Shown here in pieces: positions 23,869-36,153 of a stretch of 64,000 nt of DNA (the stretch's first letter is position 1; each line of letters opens with the position of its first letter). The stretch is from assembly GCA_964057225.1 (NCBI GenBank), contig OZ059897.1, positions 3,844,001-3,908,000 of the forward strand. Direction: 5' to 3'. Below the pieces are notes generated by a model. That model was not told where the DNA came from, searched no databases, and saw nothing but the letters and a program-made list of their open reading frames with translations. Source of the DNA: Auanema rhodensis. Taxonomy: Eukaryota > Nematoda > Chromadorea > Rhabditida > Rhabditidae. The position numbers were made by a program, and so were the translations under genes.

Positions 23869-25974
23869 CAATGTAGTATAGTGCTGTCGATGCGGATTTT
23901 TAAGCTGCGTTGATCTGTGTTATCAGATTTGAGTTAGCTTAAAAATGCACCGAGATATCAACTGATATATGTTCACACTTATATCCTCGATTTTCACCCT
24001 GAAGAAATGATTTTTTCGTTGAAAAACATTGTCCATCGTATTCGTCTTGAAAAAAGGAATCTAAAAACATCTACTTTTTGTGAAATTATTTAGAAATTTT
24101 TCGGGAAAATTTTTGTCAAAATGTTTTTGGAAGCAATGTTGAGTTTACATGGCAACTCAACATACACTAATGCATTATTTTTCAAACGATCATAACTAAT
24201 TTTTGTATTAAGCGTTTCTCAATGTAGTATAGTGCATTCGATGCGGATTTTTTAGCTGCGTTGATCTGTGTTATCAGATTTGAGTTAGCTTAAAAATGCA
24301 CCGAGATATCAACTGATATATGTTCACGCTTATATCCTCGATTTTCACCCTGAAGAAATGATTTTTTCGTTGAATAACATTGTCCATCGTCTTCGTCTTG
24401 AAAAAAGGAATCTAAAAACATCTACTTTTTGTGAAATTATTTAGAAATTTTTCGGGAAAATTTTTGTCAAAATGTTTTTGGAAGCAATGTTGAGTTTACA
24501 TGGGAACTCAACATACACTAATGCATTATTTTTCAAACGATCATAACTAATTTTTGTATTAAGCGTTTCTCAATGTAGTATAGTGCATTCGATGCGGATT
24601 TTTTAGCTGCGTTGATCTGTGTTATCAGATTTGAGTTAGCTTAAAAATGCACCGAGATATCAACTGATATATGTTCACACTTATATCCTCGATTTTCACC
24701 CTGAAGAAATGATTTTTTCGTTGAATAACATTGTCCATCGTCTTTGCCTTGAAAAAAGGAATCTAAAAACATCTACTTTTTGTGAAATTATTTAGAAATT
24801 TTTCGGGAAAATTTTTGTCAAAATGTTTTTGGAAGCAATGTTGAGTGTACATGGGAACTCAACATACACTAATGCATTATTTTTCAAACGATCATAACTA
24901 ATTTTTGTATAGAGCGTTTCTCAATGTAGTATAGTGCATTCGATGCGGATTTTTAAGCTGCGTTGATCTGTGTTATCAGATTTGAGTTAGCTTAAAAATG
25001 CACCGAGATATCAACTGATATATGTTCACACTTATATCCTCGATTTTCACCCTGAAGAAATGATTTTTTCGTTGAATAACATTTACCATCGTCTTCGTCT
25101 TGAAAAAAGGAATCTAAAAACATCTACTTTTTGTGAAATTATTTAGAAATTTTTCGGGAAAATTTTTGTCAAAATGTTTTTGGAAGCAATGTTGAGTGTA
25201 CATGGGAACTCAACATACACTAATGCATTATTTTTCAAACGATCATAACTAATTTTTGTATTAAGCGTTTATCAATGTAGTATAGTGCATTCGATGCGGA
25301 TTTGTAAGCTGCGTCGATCTGTGTTATCAGATTTGCGCTAGCTTAAAAATGCACCGAGATATCAACTGATATAGGTTCACACTTATATCCTTGATTTTCA
25401 CCCTGAAGAATTAATTTTTTCGTTGAATAACATTGTCCATCGTCTTTGCCTTGAAAAAAGGAATCTAAAAACATCTACTTTTTGTGAAATTATTTAGAAA
25501 TTTTTCGGGAAAATTTTTGTCACAATGTTTTTGGAAGCAATGTTGAGTGTACATGGGAACTCAGCATACACTAATGCATTATTTTTCAAACGATCATAAC
25601 TAATTTTTGTATAGAGCGTTTCTCAATGTAGTATAGTGCTGTCGATGCGGATTTTTAAGCTGCGTTGATCTGTGTTATCAGATTTGAGTTAGCTTAAAAA
25701 TGCACCGAGATATCAACTGATATATGTTCACGCTTATATCCTCGATTTTCACACTGAAGAAATGATTTTTTCGTTGAATAACATTGTCCATCGTCTTCGT
25801 CTTGAAAAAAGGAATCTAAAAACATCTACTTTTTGTGAAATTATTTATAAATTTTTCGGGAAAATTTTTGTCACAATGTTTTTGGAAGCAATGTTGAGTG
25901 TACATGGGAACTCAGCATACACTAATGCATTATTTTTCAAACGATCATAACTAATTTTCGTATAGAGCGTTTCT
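23869..25974. repeat. 6-mer HOR, copy 2 (monomers 69-74)
   Basis: This is the second 2106-bp unit. It differs from copy 1 at few sites: GGCAACTC in monomer 69 near 24151, and GAGTGTAC instead of GAGTTTAC in monomer 71. Monomer 75 (25975-26325) begins like monomer 69 but ends TATTAAG/TTTATC without the TTTAC variant, so the HOR breaks off inside it. Slots 72-75 recur at 31942-33345, 7020 bp downstream. Confidence 0.8.
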
Positions 25975-27027
25975 CAATGTAGTATAGTGCTGTCGATGCG
26001 GATTTTTAAGCTGCGTTGATCTGTGTTATCAGATTTGAGTTAGCTTAAAAATGCACCGAGATATCAACTGATATATGTTCACACTTATATCCTCGATTTT
26101 CACCCTGAAGAAATGATTTTTTCGTTGAAAAACATCGTCCATCGTATTCGTCTTGAAAAAAGGAATCTAAAAACATCTACTTTTTGTGAAATTATTTAGA
26201 AATTTTTCGGGAAAATTTTTGTCAAAATGTTTTTGGAAGCAATGTTGAGTGTACATGGGAACTCAACATACACTAATGCATTATTTTTCAAACGATCATA
26301 ACTAATTTTTGTATTAAGCGTTTATCAATGTAGTATAGTGCATTCGATGCGGATTTTTAAGTTGCGTCGATCTGTGTTATCAGATTTGCGCTAGCTTGAA
26401 AATGCACCGAGATATCAACTGATATAGGTTCACACTTATATCCTCGATTTTCACCCTGAAGAATTAATTTTTTCGTTGAATAACATTGTCCATCGTCTTT
26501 GCCTTGAAAAAAGGAATCTAAAAACATCTACTTTTTGTGAAATTATTTAGAAATTTTTCGGGAAAATTTTTGTCACAATGTTTTTGGAAGCAATGTTGAG
26601 TGTACATGGGAACTCAGCATACACTAATGCATTATTTTTCAAACGATCATAACTAATTTTTGTATAGAGCGTTTCTCAATGTAGTATAGTGCTGTCGATG
26701 CGGATTTTTAAGCTGCGTTGATCTGTGTTATCAGATTTCAGTTAGCTTAAAAATGCACCGAGATATCAACTGATATATGTTCACGCTTATATCCTCGATT
26801 TTCACACTGAAGAAATGATTTTTTCGTTGAATAACATTGTCCATCGTCTTCGTCTTGAAAAAAGGAATCTAAAAACATCTACATTTTGTGAAATTATTTA
26901 TAAATTTTTCGGGAAAATTTTTGTCAAAATGTTTTTGGAAGCAATGTTGAGTGTACATGGGAACTCAACATACACTAATGCATTATTTTTCAAACGATCA
27001 TAACTAATTTTTGTATAGAGCGTTTCT

Positions 27028-27378
27028 CAATGTAGTATAGTGCTGTCGATGCGGATTTTTAAGCTGCGTTGATCTGTGTTATCAGATTTGAGTTAGCTTA
27101 AAAATGCACCGAGATATCAACTGATATATGTTCACGCATATATCCTCGATTTTCACACTGAAGAAATGATTTTTTCGTTGAATAACATTGTCCATCGTCT
27201 TTGTCTTGAAAAAAGGAATCTAAAAACATCTACTTTTTGTGAAATTATTTAGAAATTTTTCGGGAAAATTTTTGTCAAAATGTTTTTGGAAGCAATGTTG
27301 AGTGTACATGGGAACTCAACATACACTAATGCATTATTTTTCAAACGATCATAACTAATTTTTGTATTAAGCGTTTAT
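27028..27378. repeat. 'CACGCATA / TTTGTC' monomer, exemplar (monomer 78)
   Basis: A distinctive subfamily with CACGCATA at 106-113, CACACTG at 127-133, TTTGTCTT at 173-180, the fixed TAG at 223 and usually a TATTAAG/TTTATC tail. It recurs as monomers 83, 100, 107, 114, 121, 126, 136 and 146. Its spacing is therefore 7 monomers in block F and 10 in block G, which makes it the clearest single marker of both HORs. In monomer 146 the ATG is changed to ATC near 51037. Confidence 0.85.
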
Positions 27379-28431
27379 CAATGTAGTATAGTGCTGTCGA
27401 TGCGGATTTTTAAGCTGCGTTGATCTGTGTTATCAGATTTGAGTTAGCTTAAAAATGCACCGAGATATCAACTGATATATGTTCACGCTTATATCCTCGA
27501 TTTTCACACTGAAGAAATGATTTTTTCGTTGAATAACATTGTCCATCGTCTTCGTCTTGAAAAAAGGAATCTAAAAACATCTACTTTTTGTGAAATTATT
27601 TATAAATTTTTCGGGAAAATTTTTGTCAAAATGTTTTTGGAAGCAATGTTGAGTGTACATGGGAACTCAACATACACTAATGCATTATTTTTCAAACGAT
27701 CATAACTAATTTTTGTATAGAGCGTTTCTCAATGTAGTATAGTGCATTCGATGCGGATTTTTAAGCTGCGTTGATCTGTGTTATCAGATTTGAGTTAACT
27801 TAAAAATGCACCGAGATATCAACTGATATATGTTCACGCTTATATCCTCGATTTTCACCCTGAAGAAATGATTTTTTCGTTGAATAACATTGTCCATCGT
27901 CTTCGTCTTGAAAAAAGGAATCTAAAAACATCTACTTTTTGTGAAATTATTTAGAAATTTTTCGGGAAAATTTTTGTCAAAATGTTTTTGGAAGCAATGT
28001 TGAGTGTACATGGGAACTCAACATACACTAATGCATTATTTTTCAAACGATCATAACTAATTTTTGTATTGAGCGTTTATCAATGTAGTATAGTGCATTC
28101 GATGCGGATTTTTAAGCTGCGTCGATCTGTGTTATCAGATTTGCGCTAGCTTGAAAATGCACCGAGATATCAACTGATATAGGTTCACACTTATATCCTC
28201 GATTTTCACCCTGAAGAATTAATTTTTTCATTGAATAACATTGTCCATCGTCTTTGCCTTGAAAAAAGGAATCTAAAAACATCTACTTTTTGTAAAATTA
28301 TTTAGAAATTTTTCGGGAAAATTTTTGTCAAAATGTTTTTGGAAGCAATGTTGAGTGTACATGGGAACTCAACATACACTAATGCATTATTTTTCAAACG
28401 ATCATAACTAATTTTTGTATAGAGCGTTTCT

Positions 28432-28782
28432 CAATGTAGTATAGTGCATTCGATGCGGATTTTTAAGCTGCGTTGATCTGTGTTATCAGATTTGAGTTAT
28501 CTTAAAAATGCACCGAGATATCAACTGATATATGTTCACGCTTATATCCTCGATTTTCACCCTGAAGAAATGATTTTTTCGTTGAATAACATTTACCATC
28601 GTCTTCGTCTTGAAAAAAGGAATCTAAAAACATCTACTTTTTGTGAAATTATTTATAAATTTTTCGGGAAAATTTTTGTCAAAATGTTTTTGGAAGCAAT
28701 GTTGAGTGTACATGGGAACTCAACATACACTAATGCATTATTTTTCAAACGATCATAACTAATTTTCGTATAGAGCGTTTCT
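28432..28782. repeat. 'TTATC / TTTACC' monomer with longest open frame, exemplar (monomer 82)
   Basis: This monomer carries TTATC at 66-70, TTTACC at 161-166, TAT at 223-225 and, here, a TTTTCG/TATAGAG tail. TTATC and TAT remove two in-frame stops, so a frame of 92 codons opens from a GTG at monomer position 48. GTG is not a usual eukaryotic start and most other monomers are closed in this frame, so I treat it as chance. The same form recurs as monomers 125, 130, 135, 140, 145 and 150, every five monomers in block G. Confidence 0.8.
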
Positions 28783-29484
28783 TAATGTAGTATAGTGCTG
28801 TCGATGCGGATTTTTAAGCTGCGTTGATCTGTGTTATCAGATTTGAGTTAGCTTAAAAATGCACCGAGATATCAACTGATATATGTTCACGCATATATCC
28901 TCGATTTTCACACTGAAGAAATGATTTTTTCGTTGAATAACATTGTCCATCGTCTTTGTCTTGAAAAAAGGAATCTAAAAACATCTACTTTTTGTGAAAT
29001 TATTTAGAAATTTTTCGGGAAAATTTTTGTCAAAATGTTTTTGGAAGCAATGTTGAGTGTACATGGGAACTCAACATACACTAATGCATTATTTTTCAAA
29101 CGATCATAACTAATTTTCGTATAGAGCGTTTCTCAATGTAGTATAGTGCTGTCGATGCGGATTTTTAAGCTGCGTTGATCTGTGTTATCAGATTTGAGTT
29201 AGCTTAAAAATGCACCGAGATATCAACTGATATATGTTCACGCTTATATCCTCGATTTTCACCCTGAAGAAATGATTTTTTCGTTGAATAACATTTACCA
29301 TCGTCTTCGTCTTGAAAAAAGGAATCTAAAAACATCTACTTTTTGTGAAATTATTTAGAAATTTTTCGGGAAAATTTTTGTCAAAATGTTTTTGGAAGCA
29401 ATGTTGAGTGTACATGGGAACTCAACATACACTAATGCATTATTTTTCAAACGATCATAACTAATTTTTGTATTAAGCGTTTAT

Positions 29485-31239
29485 CAATGTAGTATAGTGC
29501 ATTCGATGCGGATTTTTAAGCTGCGTCGATCTGTGTTATCAGATTTGCGCTAGCTTAAAAATGCACCGAGATATCAACTGATATAGGTTCACACTTATAT
29601 CCTTGATTTTCACCCTGAAGAATTAATTTTTTCGTTGAATAACATTGTCCATCGTCTTCGTCTTGAAAAAAGGAATCTAAAAACATCTACTTTTTGTGAA
29701 ATTATTTATAAATTTTTCGGGAAAATTTTTGTCACAATGTTTTTGGAAGCAATGTTGAGTGTACATGGGAACTCAGCATACACTAATGCATTATTTTTCA
29801 AACGATCATAACTAATTTTCGTATAGAGCGTTTCTCAATGTAGTATAGTGCTGTCGATGCGGATTTTTAAGCTGCGTTGATCTGTGTTATCAGATTTGAG
29901 TTAGCTTAAAAATGCACCGAGATATCAACTGATATATGTTCACACTTATATCCTCGATTTTCACCCTGAAGAAATGATTTTTTCGTTGAAAAACATTGTC
30001 CATCGTATTCGTCTTGAAAAAAGGAATCTAAAAACATCTACTTTTTGTGAAATTATTTAGAAATTTTTCGGGAAAATTTTTGTCAAAATGTTTTTGGAAG
30101 CAATGTTGAGTGTACATGGGAACTCAGCATACACTAATGCATTATTTTTCAAACGATCATAACTAATTTTCGTATAGAGCGTTTCTCAATGTAGTATAGT
30201 GCTGTCGATGCGGATTTTTAAGCTGCGTTGATCTGTGTTATCAGATTTGAGTTAGCTTAAAAATGCACCGAGATATCAACTGATATATGTTCACACTTAT
30301 ATCCTCGATTTTCACCCTGAAGAAATGATTTTTTCGTTGAAAAACATTGTCCATCGTATTCGTCTTGAAAAAAGGAATCTAAAAACATCTACTTTTTGTG
30401 AAATTATTTAGAAATTTTTCGGGAAAATTTTTGTCAAAATGTTTTTGGAAGCAATGTTGAGTTTACATGGGAACTCAACATACACTAATGCATTATTTTT
30501 CAAACGATCATAACTAATTTTTGTATTAAGCGTTTCTCAATGTAGTATAGTGCATTCGATGCGGATTTTTTAGCTGCGTTGATCTGTGTTATCAGATTTG
30601 AGTTAGCTTAAAAATGCACCGAGATATCAACTGATATATGTTCACGCTTATATCCTCGATTTTCACCCTGAAGAAATGATTTTTTCGTTGAATAACATTG
30701 TCCATCGTCTTCGTCTTGAAAAAAGGAATCTAAAAACATCTACTTTTTGTGAAATTATTTAGAAATTTTTCGGGAAAATTTTTGTCAAAATGTTTTTGGA
30801 AGCAATGTTGAGTTTACATGGGAACTCAACATACACTAATGCATTATTTTTCAAACGATCATAACTAATTTTTGTATTAAGCGTTTCTCAATGTAGTATA
30901 GTGCATTCGATGCGGATTTTTTAGCTGCGTTGATCTGTGTTATCAGATTTGAGTTAGCTTAAAAATGCACCGAGATATCAACTGATATATGTTCACACTT
31001 ATATCCTCGATTTTCACCCTGAAGAAATGATTTTTTCGTTGAATAACATTGTCCATCGTCTTCGTCTTGAAAAAAGGAATCTAAAAACATCTACTTTTTG
31101 TGAAATTATTTAGAAATTTTTCGGGAAAATTTTTGTCAAAATGTTTTTGGAAGCAATGTTGAGTGTACATGGGAACTCAACATACACTAATGCATTATTT
31201 TTCAAACGATCATAACTAATTTTTGTATTAAGCGTTTAT
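29485..31239. repeat. Five-monomer segment, second copy (monomers 85-89)
   Basis: This is the counterpart of 21061-22815. The chimeric R/Y monomer, two TATTCG monomers and two TTTTTTAGCTG monomers are in the same order. It differs in the last member, monomer 89: TCTTCG instead of TTTGCC, and a TATTAAG/TTTATC tail. The copy is embedded between unrelated monomers, so it looks like a block transfer or the remnant of a larger duplication rather than a current tandem HOR. Confidence 0.75.
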
Positions 31240-31941
31240 CAATGTAGTATAGTGCATTCGATGCGGATTTTTAAGCTGCGTTGATCTGTGTTATCAGATT
31301 TGAGTTAGCTTAAAAATGCACCGAGATATCAACTGATATATGTTCACGCTTATATCCTCGATTTTCACCCTGAAGAAATGATTTTTTCGTTGAATAACAT
31401 TGTCCATCGTCTTCGTCTTGAAAAAAGGAATCTAAAAACATCTACTTTTTGTGAAATTATTTAGAAATTTTTCGGGAAAATTTTTGTCAAAATGTTTTTG
31501 GAAGCAATGTTGAGTGTACATGGGAACTCAACATACACTAATGCATTATTTTTCAAACGATCATAACTAATTTTTGTATTAAGCGTTTATCAATGTAGTA
31601 TAGTGCATTCGATGCGGATTTTTAAGCTGCGTCGATCTGTGTTATCAGATTTGCGCTAGCTTGAAAATGCACCGAGATATCAACTGATATAGGTTCACAC
31701 TTATATCCTCGATTTTCACCCTGAAGAATTAATTTTTTCGTTGAATAACATTGTCCATCGTCTTTGCCTTGAAAAAAGGAATCTAAAAACATCTACTTTT
31801 TGTGAAATTATTTAGAAATTTTTCGGGAAAATTTTTGTCAAAATGTTTTTGGAAGCAATGTTGAGTGTACATGGGAACTCAACATACACTAATGCATTAT
31901 TTTTCAAACGATCATAACTAATTTTTGTATAGAGCGTTTCT

Positions 31942-33345
31942 CAATGTAGTATAGTGCATTCGATGCGGATTTTTAAGCTGCGTTGATCTGTGTTATCAGA
32001 TTTGAGTTAGCTTAAAAATGCACCGAGATATCAACTGATATATGTTCACACTTATATCCTCGATTTTCACCCTGAAGAAATGATTTTTTCGTTGAATAAC
32101 ATTTACCATCGTCTTCGTCTTGAAAAAAGGAATCTAAAAACATCTACTTTTTGTGAAATTATTTAGAAATTTTTCGGGAAAATTTTTGTCAAAATGTTTT
32201 TGGAAGCAATGTTGAGTGTACATGGGAACTCAACATACACTAATGCATTATTTTTCAAACGATCATAACTAATTTTTGTATTAAGCGTTTATCAATGTAG
32301 TATAGTGCATTCGATGCGGATTTGTAAGCTGCGTCGATCTGTGTTATCAGATTTGCGCTAGCTTAAAAATGCACCGAGATATCAACTGATATAGGTTCAC
32401 ACTTATATCCTTGATTTTCACCCTGAAGAATTAATTTTTTCGTTGAATAACATTGTCCATCGTCTTTGCCTTGAAAAAAGGAATCTAAAAACATCTACTT
32501 TTTGTGAAATTATTTAGAAATTTTTCGGGAAAATTTTTGTCACAATGTTTTTGGAAGCAATGTTGAGTGTACATGGGAACTCAGCATACACTAATGCATT
32601 ATTTTTCAAACGATCATAACTAATTTTTGTATAGAGCGTTTCTCAATGTAGTATAGTGCTGTCGATGCGGATTTTTAAGCTGCGTTGATCTGTGTTATCA
32701 GATTTGAGTTAGCTTAAAAATGCACCGAGATATCAACTGATATATGTTCACGCTTATATCCTCGATTTTCACACTGAAGAAATGATTTTTTCGTTGAATA
32801 ACATTGTCCATCGTCTTCGTCTTGAAAAAAGGAATCTAAAAACATCTACTTTTTGTGAAATTATTTATAAATTTTTCGGGAAAATTTTTGTCACAATGTT
32901 TTTGGAAGCAATGTTGAGTGTACATGGGAACTCAGCATACACTAATGCATTATTTTTCAAACGATCATAACTAATTTTCGTATAGAGCGTTTCTCAATGT
33001 AGTATAGTGCTGTCGATGCGGATTTTTAAGCTGCGTTGATCTGTGTTATCAGATTTGAGTTAGCTTAAAAATGCACCGAGATATCAACTGATATATGTTC
33101 ACACTTATATCCTCGATTTTCACCCTGAAGAAATGATTTTTTCGTTGAAAAACATTGTCCATCGTATTCGTCTTGAAAAAAGGAATCTAAAAACATCTAC
33201 TTTTTGTGAAATTATTTAGAAATTTTTCGGGAAAATTTTTGTCAAAATGTTTTTGGAAGCAATGTTGAGTGTACATGGGAACTCAACATACACTAATGCA
33301 TTATTTTTCAAACGATCATAACTAATTTTTGTATTAAGCGTTTAT
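31942..33345. repeat. Four-monomer copy of the 6-mer HOR (monomers 92-95)
   Basis: Monomers 92-95 match monomers 72-75 (24922-26325). They include the R monomer with GATTTGTAAG near 27 and CCTTGATT near 117, followed by the Y monomer ending TTTTCG. Monomer 96 (33346-33696) then matches monomer 76 apart from a TAT at 223. The block leads directly into the 7-mer HOR. Confidence 0.75.
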
Positions 33346-33696
33346 CAATGTAGTATAGTGCATTCGATGCGGATTTTTAAGTTGCGTCGATCTGTGTTAT
33401 CAGATTTGCGCTAGCTTGAAAATGCACCGAGATATCAACTGATATAGGTTCACACTTATATCCTCGATTTTCACCCTGAAGAATTAATTTTTTCGTTGAA
33501 TAACATTGTCCATCGTCTTTGCCTTGAAAAAAGGAATCTAAAAACATCTACTTTTTGTGAAATTATTTATAAATTTTTCGGGAAAATTTTTGTCACAATG
33601 TTTTTGGAAGCAATGTTGAGTGTACATGGGAACTCAGCATACACTAATGCATTATTTTTCAAACGATCATAACTAATTTTTGTATAGAGCGTTTCT

Positions 33697-36153
33697 CAAT
33701 GTAGTATAGTGCTGTCGATGCGGATTTTTAAGCTGCGTTGATCTGTGTTATCAGATTTGAGTTAGCTTAAAAATGCACCGAGATATCAACTGATATATGT
33801 TCACACTTATATCCTCGATTTTCACCCTGAAGAAATGATTTTTTCGTTGAAAAACATTGTCCATCGTATTCGTCTTGAAAAAAGGAATCTAAAAACATCT
33901 ACTTTTTGTGAAATTATTTAGAAATTTTTCGGGAAAATTTTTGTCAAAATGTTTTTGGAAGCAATGTTGAGTGTACATGGGAACTCAACATACACTAATG
34001 CATTATTTTTCAAACGATCATAACTAATTTTTGTATTAAGCGTTTATCAATGTAGTATAGTGCATTCGATGCGGATTTTTAAGTTGCGTCGATCTGTGTT
34101 ATCAGATTTGCGCTAGCTTGAAAATGCACCGAGATATCAACTGATATAGGTTCACACTTATATCCTCGATTTTCACCCTGAAGAATTAATTTTTTCGTTG
34201 AATAACATTGTCCATCGTCTTTGCCTTGAAAAAAGGAATCTAAAAACATCTACTTTTTGTGAAATTATTTAGAAATTTTTCGGGAAAATTTTTGTCACAA
34301 TGTTTTTGGAAGCAATGTTGAGTGTACATGGGAACTCAGCATACACTAATGCATTATTTTTCAAACGATCATAACTAATTTTTGTATAGAGCGTTTCTCA
34401 ATGTAGTATAGTGCTGTCGATGCGGATTTTTAAGCTGCGTTGATCTGTGTTATCAGATTTCAGTTAGCTTAAAAATGCACCGAGATATCAACTGATATAT
34501 GTTCACGCTTATATCCTCGATTTTCACACTGAAGAAATGATTTTTTCGTTGAATAACATTGTCCATCGTCTTCGTCTTGAAAAAAGGAATCTAAAAACAT
34601 CTACTTTTTGTGAAATTATTTATAAATTTTTCGGGAAAATTTTTGTCAAAATGTTTTTGGAAGCAATGTTGAGTGTACATGGGAACTCAACATACACTAA
34701 TGCATTATTTTTCAAACGATCATAACTAATTTTTGTATAGAGCGTTTCTCAATGTAGTATAGTGCTGTCGATGCGGATTTTTAAGCTGCGTTGATCTGTG
34801 TTATCAGATTTGAGTTAGCTTAAAAATGCACCGAGATATCAACTGATATATGTTCACGCATATATCCTCGATTTTCACACTGAAGAAATGATTTTTTCGT
34901 TGAATAACATTGTCCATCGTCTTTGTCTTGAAAAAAGGAATCTAAAAACATCTACTTTTTGTGAAATTATTTAGAAATTTTTCGGGAAAATTTTTGTCAA
35001 AATGTTTTTGGAAGCAATGTTGAGTGTACATGGGAACTCAACATACACTAATGCATTATTTTTCAAACGATCATAACTAATTTTTGTATTAAGCGTTTAT
35101 CAATGTAGTATAGTGCTGTCGATGCGGATTTTTAAGCTGCGTTGATCTGTGTTATCAGATTTGAGTTAGCTTAAAAATGCACCGAGATATCAACTGATAT
35201 ATGTTCACGCTTATATCCTCGATTTTCACACTGAAGAAATGATTTTTTCGTTGAATAACATTGTCCATCGTCTTCGTCTTGAAAAAAGGAATCTAAAAAC
35301 ATCTACTTTTTGTGAAATTATTTATAAATTTTTCGGGAAAATTTTTGTCAAAATGTTTTTGGAAGCAATGTTGAGTGTACATGGGAACTCAACATACACT
35401 AATGCATTATTTTTCAAACGATCATAACTAATTTTTGTATAGAGCGTTTCTCAATGTAGTATAGTGCATTCGATGCGGATTTTTAAGCTGCGTTGATCTG
35501 TGTTATCAGATTTGAGTTAACTTAAAAATGCACCGAGATATCAACTGATATATGTTCACGCTTATATCCTCGATTTTCACCCTGAAGAAATGATTTTTTC
35601 GTTGAATAACATTGTCCATCGTCTTCGTCTTGAAAAAAGGAATCTAAAAACATCTACTTTTTGTGAAATTATTTAGAAATTTTTCGGGAAAATTTTTGTC
35701 ACAATGTTTTTGGAAGCAATGTTGAGTGTACATGGGAACTCAACATACACTAATGCATTATTTTTCAAACGATCATAACTAATTTTTGTATAGAGCGTTT
35801 CTCATTGTAGTATAGTGCATTTAATGCGGATTTTTAAGCTGCGTTGATCTGTGTTATCAGATTTGCGCTAGCTTAAAAATGCACCGAGTAATCAACTGAT
35901 ATAGGTTCACACTTATATCCTCGATTTTCACCCTGAAGAATTAATTTTTTCGTTGAATAACATTGTCCATCGTCTTTGCCTTGAAAAAAGAAATCTAAAA
36001 ACATCTACTTTTTGTGAAATTATTTAGAAATTTTTCGGGAAAATTTTTGTCACAATGTTTTTGGAAGCAATGTTGAGTGTACATGGGAACTCAGCATACA
36101 CTAATGCATTATTTTTCAAACGATCATAACTAATTTTCGTATAGAGCGTTTCT
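33697..36153. repeat. 7-mer HOR, copy 1 (monomers 97-103)
   Basis: A 2457-bp unit of seven monomers. (1) CTGTCG/CACAC/TATTCG with TATTAAG tail. (2) R-type with AAGTTGCG. (3) Y-type with TTTCAGTTAGC near 61. (4) CACGCATA/TTTGTC. (5) Y-type. (6) TTAAC with CACAAT but AACAT. (7) R-type with GAGTAAT and the unusual CATTTAATGCGG near 16. Slot 7 carries the GAGTAAT form otherwise confined to block B, which suggests that it was imported from there. Confidence 0.9.

Larger units (their letters stand above)
25975..28782. repeat. Probable seed segment of blocks F and G (monomers 75-82)
   Basis: Eight successive monomers match monomers 118-125 (41068-43875) slot for slot at a distance of 15,093 bp (43 monomers). 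The order is: TATTCG monomer; R monomer with AAGTTGCG; Y monomer with TTTCAGTTAGC near 61; monomer with CACGCATA and TTTGTC; Y monomer; TTAAC monomer ending TATTGAG; R monomer with TTTTCATTG; and TTATC/TTTACC monomer. The first five are slots 1-5 of the 7-mer HOR. The last three, preceded by a Y monomer, are slots of the 10-mer HOR. Monomer 83 still matches monomer 126 except for its tail. Private changes include CTACATTTTG in monomer 77 and TGTAAAATTA in monomer 81. Confidence 0.8.
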
